A stretch of 64,000 nt of DNA from Acetobacteraceae bacterium (GTDB lineage: Bacteria; Pseudomonadota; Alphaproteobacteria; Acetobacterales; Acetobacteraceae): contig CANGNF010000016.1 of the NCBI GenBank assembly GCA_947455205.1, positions 28,752-92,751 of the forward strand. The letters are read 5' to 3'. The position numbers and the translations under genes are program-made. Within the stretch, counting starts at the first letter, position 1; the number at the start of each line of letters is the position of its first letter. Shown one piece after another: positions 23,901 to 32,608 of this stretch. The notes beneath the pieces were generated by a model that saw nothing but the letters and a program-made list of their open reading frames with translations, was not told the DNA's origin and did no database searches.

Positions 23901-25565
23901 TTGTCTTCATCCCTGCCGCTGCCGAGCTTCGGCCGCAGCCTTGCCTTGCCGCGCCACCGCCTGTTGGCGCTGCTGCCCGCCTTCTGCCTGGGCCTGGTGG
24001 CGCTGGTGGTGGGGGGCTCGGCGCTGCGCTGGATCTGGGCGCATCCGGAGGTCAGCGGCTGGGACCAGATCGGCTATGCCGACGAGCTGGCCAAGGACAT
24101 GGTGGCCAAGGCGCGCGGTGGCTGGGGCGCGCTGCGGGATTCGCTGTTCCTGTCGTCTCGCCACCACCCGCCCGGCGCGCGGCTGCTGGCCCTGCCGCTG
24201 GGGCTGGCGGGGCTGGCGGACATGACCACGCTGCGGCTGGTGTCCTGCGCCAGCATCGGGCTGACCGCCTGGCTGGTCTTCGCCACCGCCCGCATCGTGG
24301 CCGCGCCCGGCCCGGCCATGCTGGCGGCCGCCGCCTTCCTGGTGGCGCCGGTGACGCTGGCGGCGGCCGAGGACTGGATGAGCGAGGTGCTGCTGATGCC
24401 CGCGCTGGCCGGGCTGCTGTGGTGCCTGGCGCGGGAATGCCAGCCGGTGCCGCCGCGCGGCAATGCGCTGCTGGCCGGGCTGTTCATAGCCGCGGGCATG
24501 CTGGCGCGGCTGAGCTTCGTGCCGCAGGTGCTGCCGGCGCTGGCGGTGGCCGGGCTGGCGCTGCTGCTGCTGGCGCCGGCGCGCTGGCCCCGGCTGGGGG
24601 CCGCGGCGGCGGTGGTGCTGGTGCTGGCCTGGCCGCATTGGGCGCTGAATGGCGGGCGCTATGTCGGCTACGCCCGCTACGCCCTGCAGGACTGGCACAC
24701 GCATGAGATCAGCGGGGACGGCCCGCTGGGCTACCCCGGGCAATGGCTGGCCTTCGTCGCCGACTGGGCCTTCGGCCCGCTGCTGCTGGTGGCGCTGCTG
24801 CTGGGGCTGGGCGGCGCCGCGCACCTGGCCTGGCGCGGCTGGGGCGCGCGGCGGCTGGCGCGCTGGCCCTGGCCCTGGCTGCGTTGGGGGGTGTCGCGCC
24901 GCTTCGGCGTGCTGGGGCTGGCGCTGCTGCTGGCGGCGCCGCCGGTCGCCGGCCATTTCCTGGCCAGCAACCACAACCCGCGCTTCCTGCTGGCGGCGCT
25001 GCCCGGGCTGGCGGTGGCCATGGCCATTGGCCTGCATGCGGCGCGGGCGCGGCTGGTGGTCGCGGTGGCCGCGCTGCTGGCGGGGCAGGCGGTGCTGCTG
25101 CTGGTGGTGGCGGTGTGGCCGGCACCGCCGCCCTTGGCCGGGCTGCGCGCCGCCCAGGCCCGCCCGGCGCTGGATTGCGACTGGCGCCCGCTGCTGTCCC
25201 GGCTGGGCGGGGCCGAGCCGCATGTGCTGCTGCTGGGCACCTCGGATGGCTTCAACCAGGTGCAGGTGCGCTACGCCTTCCACCGCAGCGGCCGGGCGGT
25301 GACGGTGACCGAGACCCCGGCCGGTGCCGCGCCGCTGCCCCTGGTGGAGGGCGCCGACGCGGTGCTGGCGCTGCTGGCGGCGGACCCGCGCGACGTGGCG
25401 CATTACCGGCGCTACTTCCGCCAGGTGCCGCAGAGCGCGCTGGCCCGGCTGAACCTGGCAACCCCCGAGCAACTGGCCGCGCTGCGCCAGGCCGGCTTCC
25501 GCGAGATGGGCGAGGTGGCGGCGCCGGGCGAGGGCGCCTGCCGCGCCCTGGTGCTGCAGCGCTGA
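23901..25565 (+). CDS. GT-C-type (PMT/ArnT-like) membrane glycosyltransferase
   Basis: A 554-residue polytopic membrane protein with about ten hydrophobic helices and an acidic first extracytoplasmic loop (HPEVSGWDQIGYADELAKDM), typical of GT-C transferases that use polyprenyl-phosphate sugars. Helices include LLALLPAFCLGLVALVVGG and LPGLAVAMAIGLHAARA. A soluble C-terminal region (about 440-554) follows the last helix. Start is uncertain: TTG 23901 has GGAG 9 bases upstream and a sensible N-terminus; ATG 23760 would add 47 Arg/Pro-rich residues. It is divergent from the CoA-transferase operon. Acceptor unknown. Confidence 0.75.
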   Translation: MSSSLPLPSFGRSLALPRHRLLALLPAFCLGLVALVVGGSALRWIWAHPEVSGWDQIGYADELAKDMVAKARGGWGALRDSLFLSSRHHPPGARLLALPLGLAGLADMTTLRLVSCASIGLTAWLVFATARIVAAPGPAMLAAAAFLVAPVTLAAAEDWMSEVLLMPALAGLLWCLARECQPVPPRGNALLAGLFIAAGMLARLSFVPQVLPALAVAGLALLLLAPARWPRLGAAAAVVLVLAWPHWALNGGRYVGYARYALQDWHTHEISGDGPLGYPGQWLAFVADWAFGPLLLVALLLGLGGAAHLAWRGWGARRLARWPWPWLRWGVSRRFGVLGLALLLAAPPVAGHFLASNHNPRFLLAALPGLAVAMAIGLHAARARLVVAVAALLAGQAVLLLVVAVWPAPPPLAGLRAAQARPALDCDWRPLLSRLGGAEPHVLLLGTSDGFNQVQVRYAFHRSGRAVTVTETPAGAAPLPLVEGADAVLALLAADPRDVAHYRRYFRQVPQSALARLNLATPEQLAALRQAGFREMGEVAAPGEGACRALVLQR

Positions 25566-25580
25566 CCCCCCGTGGCGCGG

Positions 25581-26540
25581 CTACTCGACGACCTCGTCGG
25601 CCCGCGCCAGCAGGGTCTGCGGCACGCTGAGGCCGAGTGCCCTGGCGGTGTTCAGGTTGATCGCCAGCTCGAACCGGCTGGGGCGTTCCACCGGCAGGTC
25701 GGCGGGGCGGCGGCCCTTGATGATCTGGTCCACGTAGCCGGCGCAGCGGCGGCCCATGTCGTCGCGGTCCGGCCCGAAGGCCAGGAAGCCGCCGGCGGTG
25801 GCGAAGTCGGTGAACATGGTGATGCTGGGCAGCCGCGCTTCCGTGGCCAGGCGGATCAGCGCCGCCTGCTGCTGGTAGACCAGCGGCGAGGAGCACAGCA
25901 CCAGGCCGTCCGCCCGCATCGTCCGCAGCGCCGCGAACTGCGCCTCCGGCGCGCCGGCGCGCAGCTCGAAGGTCTCCAGGTGCAGCCGCTGCTGTGCCGC
26001 GGCGGCCTCCACCGCCTGGCGCTGGGCCGGGCCGATGGCGGGGTCCCACAGCAGGGCAACGCGGCGCAGGTGGGGCACGGCCTCGGCCAGCAGTTGCAGC
26101 CATTTGGCGGCGATGCCCGGCTGGTCCAGGAACAGCCCGGTCAGGTTGCCGCCGGGCCGCGCCAGGGTCTGCACCAGGCCGAGGCCGACCGGGTCCAGCT
26201 CCAGGTCCAGCGCCACGATGGGCACGGTGGAGGTGAGCCGGCGGGCGGCGGCGATGGCGGGCCAGGCCACCGCCAGAACCACGCTGGCGGCAGCGACGGT
26301 GGCCGCGGCCTCGGGCTGGTCCAGCCCGCTGCTCAGCGCCTCGACCTCGATGGGGTAGCCCAGGCCGTTCAGCGCGCCGAGGAAGGCCGGCATGGCCCTC
26401 GTGGGGCCACCGGGGGAAATGGTGACCACCTTCGGCACCGCGCGCGACGGGCGGGCAGGCTGCGCCCGGGCGCCCGGCGCGGCTGCCAGCGTAGCGGGCA
26501 GCGCCAGCAGGGCACGGCGGTCGAAGGCGGGCAGGGTCAT
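25581..26540 (-). CDS. Orphan ABC_sub_bind-family periplasmic binding protein
   Basis: A 319-residue substrate-binding protein of the ABC_sub_bind type (two Rossmann-like lobes, as in TrpX-like proteins). A twin-Arg signal (FDRRALLALPATLAAAPG) precedes PKVVTISPGGPTRAMPAF. Family landmarks are LDLELDPVGLGLVQTLARPG and GNLTGLFLDQPG in the hinge and the C-terminal INLNTARALGLSVPQTLLAR. Start ATG 26540 was chosen because the signal peptide begins there. It is convergent with the GT-C gene and divergent from two paralogues at 26765 and 27751; no permease or ATPase gene is near. Ligand unknown. Confidence 0.85.
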   Translation of the reverse strand: MTLPAFDRRALLALPATLAAAPGARAQPARPSRAVPKVVTISPGGPTRAMPAFLGALNGLGYPIEVEALSSGLDQPEAAATVAAASVVLAVAWPAIAAARRLTSTVPIVALDLELDPVGLGLVQTLARPGGNLTGLFLDQPGIAAKWLQLLAEAVPHLRRVALLWDPAIGPAQRQAVEAAAAQQRLHLETFELRAGAPEAQFAALRTMRADGLVLCSSPLVYQQQAALIRLATEARLPSITMFTDFATAGGFLAFGPDRDDMGRRCAGYVDQIIKGRRPADLPVERPSRFELAINLNTARALGLSVPQTLLARADEVVE

Positions 26541-26764
26541 GCCGGCATGATGCGGCGCGCCGGGCCGGGTGGGCAAGGCGGCAGCGCGGCCCGCCCGGCC
26601 CGGCGTGGCGCCCCGCTTCGGCCGGAGCCTGGAGGGCGCCCGGGCGCCGGGCTGCAGGTCGGGTGGCCGAGTCACGCCGCCGGTCATTCCACCCGCGACG
26701 ATCGGGCGCTAGGATGGGCCAGCGCGGCGGTTGCCGCCCGCGCGTGTCGGGCGGGGGGTTTCGG

Positions 26765-27751
26765 GTGAAGCGCATGCGGGGCGGTTGGCGGCGGCTGCTC
26801 CTGGCCTGCGGCCTGCTGTTGGCGGTGCCCTTGGCCGCCCGGGCGCAGGCGCCCGAGGCGCGCACCTGGCGCCTAGCGGTGCTCGCCTCCACCACCGTCT
26901 CGCTCGAGGTGACGCGGGCCAGCATGCTGCCGGAACTGGCGCGGCTGGGCTTCGTCGAGGGCCGCAACCTGGCGGTTTCCATGCGGCATGGCCCGGTGGC
27001 GGAGCAGGCGGCCCTGGTGCGCGAGGCGCTGCGCGAGAACCCCGATGTCATCTTCACCACCGGCAACGACATCACCCATGCGGTGCAGTCGCAGACCCGC
27101 AGCGTGCCGGTGATCTTCTTCGGCACCGACCCCATTGGCCAGGGCTTCGCCGAAAGCCTGGCGCGGCCGGGCGGCAACGTCACCGGCGTCTCCATCCTGG
27201 CCGGGGAACTGGACGGCAAGCGGCTGGACATGCTGCACCAGGCGCTGCCGGAGCGGCGCCGGGTGGCGGCGCTGATGCTGGCCTCGGCGCCGGACCGCCC
27301 GGCGAGCGAGCGCGAGATGCGCCGCGCGGCGGCGGGGCTGGGGCTGGAGCTGCGGCTGTTCGACGTGGCCTCGGCCGCGGGCTTCCCGGCCGCCTTCGCG
27401 GCCATGCGGCAGGCGCGGGTCGAGGCGCTGCTGGTGATGGCCACGCCGCAATTCTTCGGCGACGCCCCGGTGCTGGCCCGGCTGGCGCGGGAGGCGGGGC
27501 TGCCGACGATATGCGAATGGGCGGCCATGGCGGGCTCCGGCTGCCTGCTGGGCTTCGGCCCTGATATCGCCGACCTCCGGCGGCGGTCCGCCAACCTCAT
27601 CGCCCAGGTGCTGCGCGGCGCCAGGCCGGGCGAGATCCCGATCGAGCAGCCGACGCGGTTTTCCCTGGGGGTCAACCTGGCCACCGCCCAGGCGCTGGGG
27701 CTGACCTTGCCGCCGGCGGTGATGGCGCAGGCCGACGAGGTGTTCGACTGA
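26765..27751 (+). CDS. Orphan ABC_sub_bind-family periplasmic binding protein
   Basis: A 328-residue exported binding protein. The signal peptide (residues about 1-27, RLLLACGLLLAVPLAARAQ) is followed by RTWRLAVLASTTVSLEVTRA. Family landmarks are IFFGTDPIGQGFAESLARPG, GNVTGVSILAGELDGKRLD and the C-terminal GVNLATAQALGLTLPPAVMA. GTG 26765 has a GGGGGG run about 7 bases upstream; ATG 26774 is an alternative. The stop overlaps the ATG of a close paralogue (TGATG), with which it shares long identical C-terminal stretches, implying recent tandem duplication. No transporter membrane genes accompany it; a sensor kinase operon follows. Confidence 0.88.
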   Translation: MKRMRGGWRRLLLACGLLLAVPLAARAQAPEARTWRLAVLASTTVSLEVTRASMLPELARLGFVEGRNLAVSMRHGPVAEQAALVREALRENPDVIFTTGNDITHAVQSQTRSVPVIFFGTDPIGQGFAESLARPGGNVTGVSILAGELDGKRLDMLHQALPERRRVAALMLASAPDRPASEREMRRAAAGLGLELRLFDVASAAGFPAAFAAMRQARVEALLVMATPQFFGDAPVLARLAREAGLPTICEWAAMAGSGCLLGFGPDIADLRRRSANLIAQVLRGARPGEIPIEQPTRFSLGVNLATAQALGLTLPPAVMAQADEVFD

Positions 27752-28750
27752 TGCGGGCGGTTACGATGCGCCTTCGCCTGCCTGCCTGCCTGGTGGCTGG
27801 GCGCCTGCTGCCTGCTGCTGATGGCCGCCATGGCGATGCCCGCCGGCGCGCAGGAGGGCAGGCAGTGGCGGCTGGCGGCCTTGGGCACCACGCCGGCCAG
27901 CCTGGAACGGGTGCGTCGGGTGTTCCTGCCGGAACTGGCCCGGCTCGGCTTTGCCGAGGGCCGCAACCTCAGCGTTTCAGCACGCTGGGGCACCTCGGCC
28001 GAATTGGCGGCCCAGGCACAGGCAACCCTGGCCGCCCGACCCGATGTGATCTACGCCAATGGCAATGACGCGACCCGCGCGCTGCGGGCGCTGGGGACGC
28101 AGGTGCCCATCGTCGCCTTTGGCACCGACCCGGTCGGCCAGGGCTTCGCCCAAAGCCTGGCACGGCCGGGCGGCCAGGTGACCGGCATCTCCATTCTGGC
28201 CGGGGAACTGGATGGCAAGCGGCTGGACATGCTGCACCAGGCGCTGCCGAACCGGCGCCGGATTGCCGCGCTGATGTACGCGCCCTCGGCCGACCGGCAG
28301 GCCAGCGAGCGCGACCTGCGGCGCGCCGCCGCGCCGTTGGGGCTGGAGGTGCGACTGTTCGATGTCACCACGCTGGAGGAGTTGCCGGCCGCCTTCCGGG
28401 CCATGCGGGAAGCGCGTGCCGAGGCCTTGCTGGTGATGGCCGCGCCGCAGTTCTTCGGCATCGCCCGGCGCCTGGCCGAGCTGGCGCGTGAGGCCGGGCT
28501 GCCGACGATCTGCGAGTGGCCCTTGATGGCCAGTGCCGGCTGCCTGCTGGGCTTCGGGCCGGATATCGACGATATGACCCGGCGCGCGGCCAGCATGGCG
28601 GCGCGCATCCTGCGCGGCGTGCCGCCGGGTGACATTCCCATCGAGCAGCCCACCCGGTTCGCCCTGGGGGTCAACCTGGCCACCGCCCATGCGCTGGGGC
28701 TGACCCTGCCGCCGGCGGTGATGGCGCAGGCCGACGAGGTGTTCGACTGA
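27751..28750 (+). CDS. ABC_sub_bind-family binding protein with frameshift in the signal peptide
   Basis: A close paralogue of the preceding gene; the mature part (from about 27842) is intact and shares FGTDPVGQGFAQSLARPG and GVNLATAHALGLTLPPAVMA. The natural start is ATG 27751, overlapping the previous stop, but it is out of frame with the body. The shift lies at a (CCTG)4 tract, 27777-27792. Removing one CCTG joins MRAVTMRLRLPA to WWLGACCLLLMAAMAMPAGA, giving a complete signal peptide. As written, the first in-frame ATG is 27821, which retains only the end of the hydrophobic core and would probably not be exported. It may be phase-variable, a fresh mutation, or a sequencing error. Confidence 0.75.
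27777..27792 (+). repeat. (CCTG)4 tetranucleotide repeat in a signal-peptide coding region
   Basis: Four perfect tandem CCTG units. Loss of one unit (or gain of two) would put ATG 27751 in frame with the downstream binding-protein body and restore a full signal peptide; the present four copies leave it out of frame. Tetranucleotide tracts in 5' coding regions are a known substrate for slipped-strand switching, though four units is short for high-frequency variation. Confidence 0.6.
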
Positions 28751-28829
28751 GGCGGCCCCGGTTTCCATCAGCCCTGTCCAGGCGCTAGCCTGTAGCCGAC
28801 CCGGTTTCGACCGGCCCCAGGAGCTGGAG

Positions 28830-30857
28830 ATGCCGCATGCCTTGCCGCCCCGGGCGCTTGCCGTGCCCCTGACGCCGCGCCCGCGGCTGCTGCGCCTGGC
28901 GCTGCCGGCCCTGGCCGGGTTGCTGCCGGCCGGGCTGGCGCGGCGCTTCGGCCTGGCCATGGTGGGGCTGGTCAGCGTGCTGCTGGTGGGCACCGGCGCG
29001 GTCAACATGTGGGTCACCTATGCCGAGGCCACCGCCGGCGCGGTGCAGGTGCAGCGCGAGAAGGCGCAGGCGGCGGCCGAGCGGGTGGCGCAGTTCGTCG
29101 AGGGCATCGAGAGCCAGGTCGGCTGGACCACCCGGGCGGAATGGGCGCGCGTGAGCCCGGAGCAGCGGCGCTACGACTTCATCCGGCTGCAGCGCCAGGT
29201 GCCGGCGATCACGGACCTGCAGTACATCGACGGCAATGGGCGGGAACAGCTGCGGCTGTCCCGGCTGGAGCCGGACGTGGTCGGCAGCGGCCAGGACTTC
29301 TCCGGGGAGCCGCTGTTTGCCCGCGCGGTGGCGGAGCGCAGCTGGCGCGGCCCGGTGTATTTCCGCCGCGGGTCGGAGCCGTACATGACGCTGGCGCTGG
29401 CGCATGTCGGGCGCATGCCGGGCGTCACGGCCGCCAGCGTGAACCTGAAGCTGATCTGGGATGTCGTCACGGCTATCCGCATCGGCCGCGCCGGCTATGC
29501 CTATGTGACCGATGCCGCGGGACGGCTGGTGGCGCACCCGGACATGAGCCTGGTGCTGCGGGAGACCGACCTTTCCCGCCTGCCGCAGGTGGCCCGCGCC
29601 ATCGCCAATGGCGACGCCACGCCGACCACGGTGCAGGGGCCGGACGGCCGGCGGGTGCTGTCCGCCCATGCGGTGATCCCGCAGCTCGGCTGGATCGTCT
29701 TCGTGGAGTTGCCGCGGCGGGAGGTGCTGGCGCCGGTCTGGGCCAGCCTGGTGCAGACCCTGGTGCTGCTGGGCCTGGGCGTGCTGCTGGCGCTGCTGCT
29801 GGGCGGCTGGCTGGCGCGGCGCATGGTGGGGCCGATCCGCCAGCTGCAGGCCGGCGCGCAGCGGCTGGGGGAGGGCGACCTGAGCCAGCGCATCAGCCTG
29901 GACAGCCGGGACGAGATCGGCGCCCTGGCGCGCCGCTTCAACGACATGGCCGGCCGCATCCAGGAAGCGCAGGAGACGCTGGAGGCCAAGGTCGCCAGCC
30001 GCACCCGTGCCCTGGCGCAATCCCTGGACGACCTGCGCCTGGCCCAGGACCGGCTGGTGCAGACCGAGAAGCTGGCCTCGCTGGGCCAGCTGACCGCCGG
30101 CATCGCCCATGAGATCAAGAACCCGCTGAACTTCGTCAACAACTTCGCCGAGCTTTCGGCCGAGCTGGTGCAGGAGCTGGAGGAGGCGCTGGCCGCCGCC
30201 GGGGAGGCGGTGCCGGAGGCGCTGCGGGAGGAAGTGGCCGAGCTGGCGGGGATGCTGCGCGGCAACCTGGAGAAGGTGGTGCAACACGGCAAGCGCGCCG
30301 ACAGCATCGTGCGGAACATGTTGGCCCATTCGCGCGAAGGGGGAGGAGAGCGGCGCGAGATGGCGCTGAACCCGCTGGTGGAGGAGGCGATGGCCCTGGC
30401 ATGGCATGGCGCGCGGGCGGAAAAGCCCGGGCTGAACGTGACGCTGGAAAAGGAGCTGGACCCCGACATCGGCACGCTGCCGCTGTTTCCGCAGGAGTTC
30501 ACCCGCGTGCTGCTGAACCTGGTGGGCAATGCCATCTACGCCACCGGGAAGCGGGCGCAGCGCGGGGAGGCCGGCTACGCGCCGGTGGTGCGGGTGGAGA
30601 CGCGGGCCGAGGGCGACGCGGTGGCGGTGACGGTGCGGGACAACGGCACCGGCATTCCGGAGGCCATGCGCAACCGCATCTTCGAGCCGTTCTTCACCAC
30701 CAAGCCGGCCGGGGAGGGCACCGGGCTCGGGCTGTCCCTGTCGCATGACATCGTGGTGAAGCAGCATGGCGGCGCCTTCCTGGTGGACAGCCAGGAAGGC
30801 GTCTTCACCGAATTCCGCGTCCTGCTGCCGCGCGTGGCGCCGGAGAAGGAGGCATGA
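28830..30857 (+). CDS. Membrane sensor histidine kinase (extracytoplasmic sensor, HAMP)
   Basis: A 675-residue inner-membrane kinase. Order: TM1 (about 40-62), a long extracytoplasmic Cache-like sensor (about 63-300; DLQYIDGNGREQLRLSR, GYAYVTDAAGRLVAHPD), TM2 (about 305-330), HAMP (330-385, ending RRFNDMAGRIQEAQ), coiled coil, HisKA with phospho-acceptor His427 (GIAHEIKNPLNFVNNF), and HATPase with N box NLVGNAIYA, G1 DNGTGIP and G2 GEGTGLGLSLS. The stop overlaps the next regulator's ATG, with AAGGAGG just before. It sits 79 bases after a binding-protein pair that might present ligands to its sensor domain, which is inference from position. Confidence 0.92.
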   Translation: MPHALPPRALAVPLTPRPRLLRLALPALAGLLPAGLARRFGLAMVGLVSVLLVGTGAVNMWVTYAEATAGAVQVQREKAQAAAERVAQFVEGIESQVGWTTRAEWARVSPEQRRYDFIRLQRQVPAITDLQYIDGNGREQLRLSRLEPDVVGSGQDFSGEPLFARAVAERSWRGPVYFRRGSEPYMTLALAHVGRMPGVTAASVNLKLIWDVVTAIRIGRAGYAYVTDAAGRLVAHPDMSLVLRETDLSRLPQVARAIANGDATPTTVQGPDGRRVLSAHAVIPQLGWIVFVELPRREVLAPVWASLVQTLVLLGLGVLLALLLGGWLARRMVGPIRQLQAGAQRLGEGDLSQRISLDSRDEIGALARRFNDMAGRIQEAQETLEAKVASRTRALAQSLDDLRLAQDRLVQTEKLASLGQLTAGIAHEIKNPLNFVNNFAELSAELVQELEEALAAAGEAVPEALREEVAELAGMLRGNLEKVVQHGKRADSIVRNMLAHSREGGGERREMALNPLVEEAMALAWHGARAEKPGLNVTLEKELDPDIGTLPLFPQEFTRVLLNLVGNAIYATGKRAQRGEAGYAPVVRVETRAEGDAVAVTVRDNGTGIPEAMRNRIFEPFFTTKPAGEGTGLGLSLSHDIVVKQHGGAFLVDSQEGVFTEFRVLLPRVAPEKEA

Positions 30858-31300
30858 TGCTGCGCATTCTGGTGGTGGATGACGAGCCGGACGTGGAGGC
30901 GCTGTTCCGCCAGCAATTCAGGCGGGAGCTGCGCGACCACCAGTGCACGCTGGACTTCGCGCTGTCGGCCGAGGCCGCGCTGCTGAAGCTGGACGACGCG
31001 GTGGCCGGCGAGGTGATCCTGCTGGTGTCCGACATCAACATGCCCGGCATGAGCGGGTTGGACCTGCTGCCCCTGGTCAAGGCGCGGCGGCCGGACCTGC
31101 CGGTGTTCATGATCAGCGCCTATGGCGACGGCGCCACCATGGCGCAGGCGGCGGCGCGCGGCGCCAGCCGGTTCCTGACCAAGCCGGTGGACTTCCCGTT
31201 CCTGAAGCAGCAGGTCGGCGCCGTGCTGGCCGAGGCGCGCGGCGCGCCGCCCCAACGCTCCACCGGCGCCCCGCCCCCGCGCGCCAACGGCGCGACATGA
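30854..31300 (+). CDS. CheY-like single-domain response regulator
   Basis: A 148-residue receiver with all phosphorylation residues: acidic pair Asp10-Asp11 (LVVDDEPD), phospho-acceptor Asp60 (LVSDINMPGMSG), and Lys110 (FLTKPVDF). The last 25 residues are a Pro/Arg/Ala-rich tail with no output domain. ATG 30854 overlaps the kinase stop (ATGA) and has an ideal AAGGAGG; its own stop overlaps the following cyclase start (ATGA). It probably receives phosphate from the upstream kinase and may act as phosphate sink, relay, or regulator of the cyclase. Its sequence is similar to the cyclase's own receiver, suggesting duplication. Confidence 0.92.
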   Translation: MMLRILVVDDEPDVEALFRQQFRRELRDHQCTLDFALSAEAALLKLDDAVAGEVILLVSDINMPGMSGLDLLPLVKARRPDLPVFMISAYGDGATMAQAAARGASRFLTKPVDFPFLKQQVGAVLAEARGAPPQRSTGAPPPRANGAT

Positions 31301-32547
31301 CCGCGCGCATCCTGGTGGTGGATGACGAACCGGACCTGGAGGCGCTGATCACCCAGCGCTTCCGCCGCCAGGTGCGCGCCGGGGAGTTCAGCTTCCGCTT
31401 CGCCGCCGATGGCGTGGATGCGCTGGCGGTGCTGGCCGAGGATGCGGGCATCGACATGGTGCTGACCGACATCAACATGCCGCGGATGGATGGGCTGACG
31501 CTGCTGCAGCAGATGCAGGCGGCGGCGGACCGGCGCGCCACCGTCATCGTCTCGGCCTATGGCGACATGTCCAACATCCGCACCGCGATGAACCGCGGCG
31601 CCTTCGACTTCCTGACCAAGCCGATCGACTTCGCCGACCTGGACGCGACCATCGCCAAGACGCTGCGCAGCCTGGAGCAGACGCGGGAGCTGCAGCGCCG
31701 CCAGCAGGAGGCCGAGCGCGCCCATGCCCAGCTGTCGCGCTACTTCTCCCCGGCCGTCGCCGCCAGCCTGGCCGCCGCCGAGGACCCCGCCCTGCTGGCG
31801 CCGCAGCGGCGCGAGGTGACCGCGCTGTTCACCGACATCGCCGGCTTCACCAGCCTGGCGGAGGGCCTGCCGCCGGCCGAGATCGCCGCCCTGCTGAACG
31901 ACTACCTGGGCGCGCTGACCGAGGTGGTCTTCGCCCAGGGCGGGACACTCATAAAAATCATCGGCGATGCGCTGCATGTGCTGTTCGGCGCCCCGGCCGA
32001 CCAGCCGGACCACGCGGCCCGCGCGGTGGCCTGCGCCCTGGCGCTGGATGCGCGGGCCGAGGCGGTGCGGGCGGACTGGGTGGCGCGCGGCGTGCCGCTG
32101 GGCGCCACGCGCATCGGCCTGCACAGCGGGCCGGCGCTGGTCGGCAGCTTCGGCGGCAGCGGCTTCTTCGACTACACGGCCTATGGCGACACCATCAACA
32201 CCGCGTCCCGGCTGGAGGCGGCGAACAAGCTGCTGGGCACACGGATCTGCGCCAGCGCCACGGTGGCGGCGGAGGTGCCGGGCTTCCTCGGCCGGCCGGT
32301 CGGCCGGTTGCAGCTACGCGGGCGGAGCGAGCCGCTGGCCGCCTTCGAGCCGCTGACCGCGGCGCGCGCCGCCGACCCCCTGGCCGCCAGCTATGCCGAG
32401 GCCTTCCAGCTGGCCGAGGCCGGCGATGCTGGTGCCGTTGGCGCCTTTGCCGCGCTGCTGGGGCAGGCGCGGCAGGACGGGTTGGTCGGCTTCCACCTGA
32501 AGCGGCTGCTGGATGGCCAGCGCGGCATGGTGGTGGAACTGGGCTGA
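31297..32547 (+). CDS. Response regulator with class III adenylate cyclase output
   Basis: A 416-residue soluble protein. N-terminal receiver (1-125) with Asp58 (LTDINMPRMDG) and Lys108 (FLTKPIDF); a coiled-coil linker (about 130-165, QTRELQRRQQEAERAHAQ); then a class III cyclase domain. Metal-binding Asp180 (FTDIAGFTSLAE) and Asp224 (KIIGDALHVLFG) are present, as are substrate Lys220, which favours ATP over GTP, and the transition-state Asn/Arg in DTINTASRLEAANK. It should convert ATP to cAMP when its receiver is phosphorylated. The start overlaps the preceding regulator. Two-component control of cAMP synthesis is the evident output of this operon; no CRP-type gene is nearby. Confidence 0.93.
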   Translation: MTARILVVDDEPDLEALITQRFRRQVRAGEFSFRFAADGVDALAVLAEDAGIDMVLTDINMPRMDGLTLLQQMQAAADRRATVIVSAYGDMSNIRTAMNRGAFDFLTKPIDFADLDATIAKTLRSLEQTRELQRRQQEAERAHAQLSRYFSPAVAASLAAAEDPALLAPQRREVTALFTDIAGFTSLAEGLPPAEIAALLNDYLGALTEVVFAQGGTLIKIIGDALHVLFGAPADQPDHAARAVACALALDARAEAVRADWVARGVPLGATRIGLHSGPALVGSFGGSGFFDYTAYGDTINTASRLEAANKLLGTRICASATVAAEVPGFLGRPVGRLQLRGRSEPLAAFEPLTAARAADPLAASYAEAFQLAEAGDAGAVGAFAALLGQARQDGLVGFHLKRLLDGQRGMVVELG

Positions 32548-32608
32548 GCGCCACGCCGGCGGCAATGAAGGGGCTGGCGGAATGACATCGGCGACGTAAG
32601 CTTGCCGC

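Noticed and set aside
25252..27993. A 913-codon open frame on the minus strand spanning the binding-protein genes.
   Set aside because: It is antisense to intact genes with signal peptides and family motifs, and its translation is Arg/Ser/Pro-rich low complexity; long antisense frames are expected at this GC content. Only 25581-26540 is a real minus-strand gene here.
28785..30767. A 660-codon minus-strand frame opposite the histidine kinase.
   Set aside because: The plus strand has complete HAMP, HisKA and HATPase motifs; the opposite frame is compositional noise.
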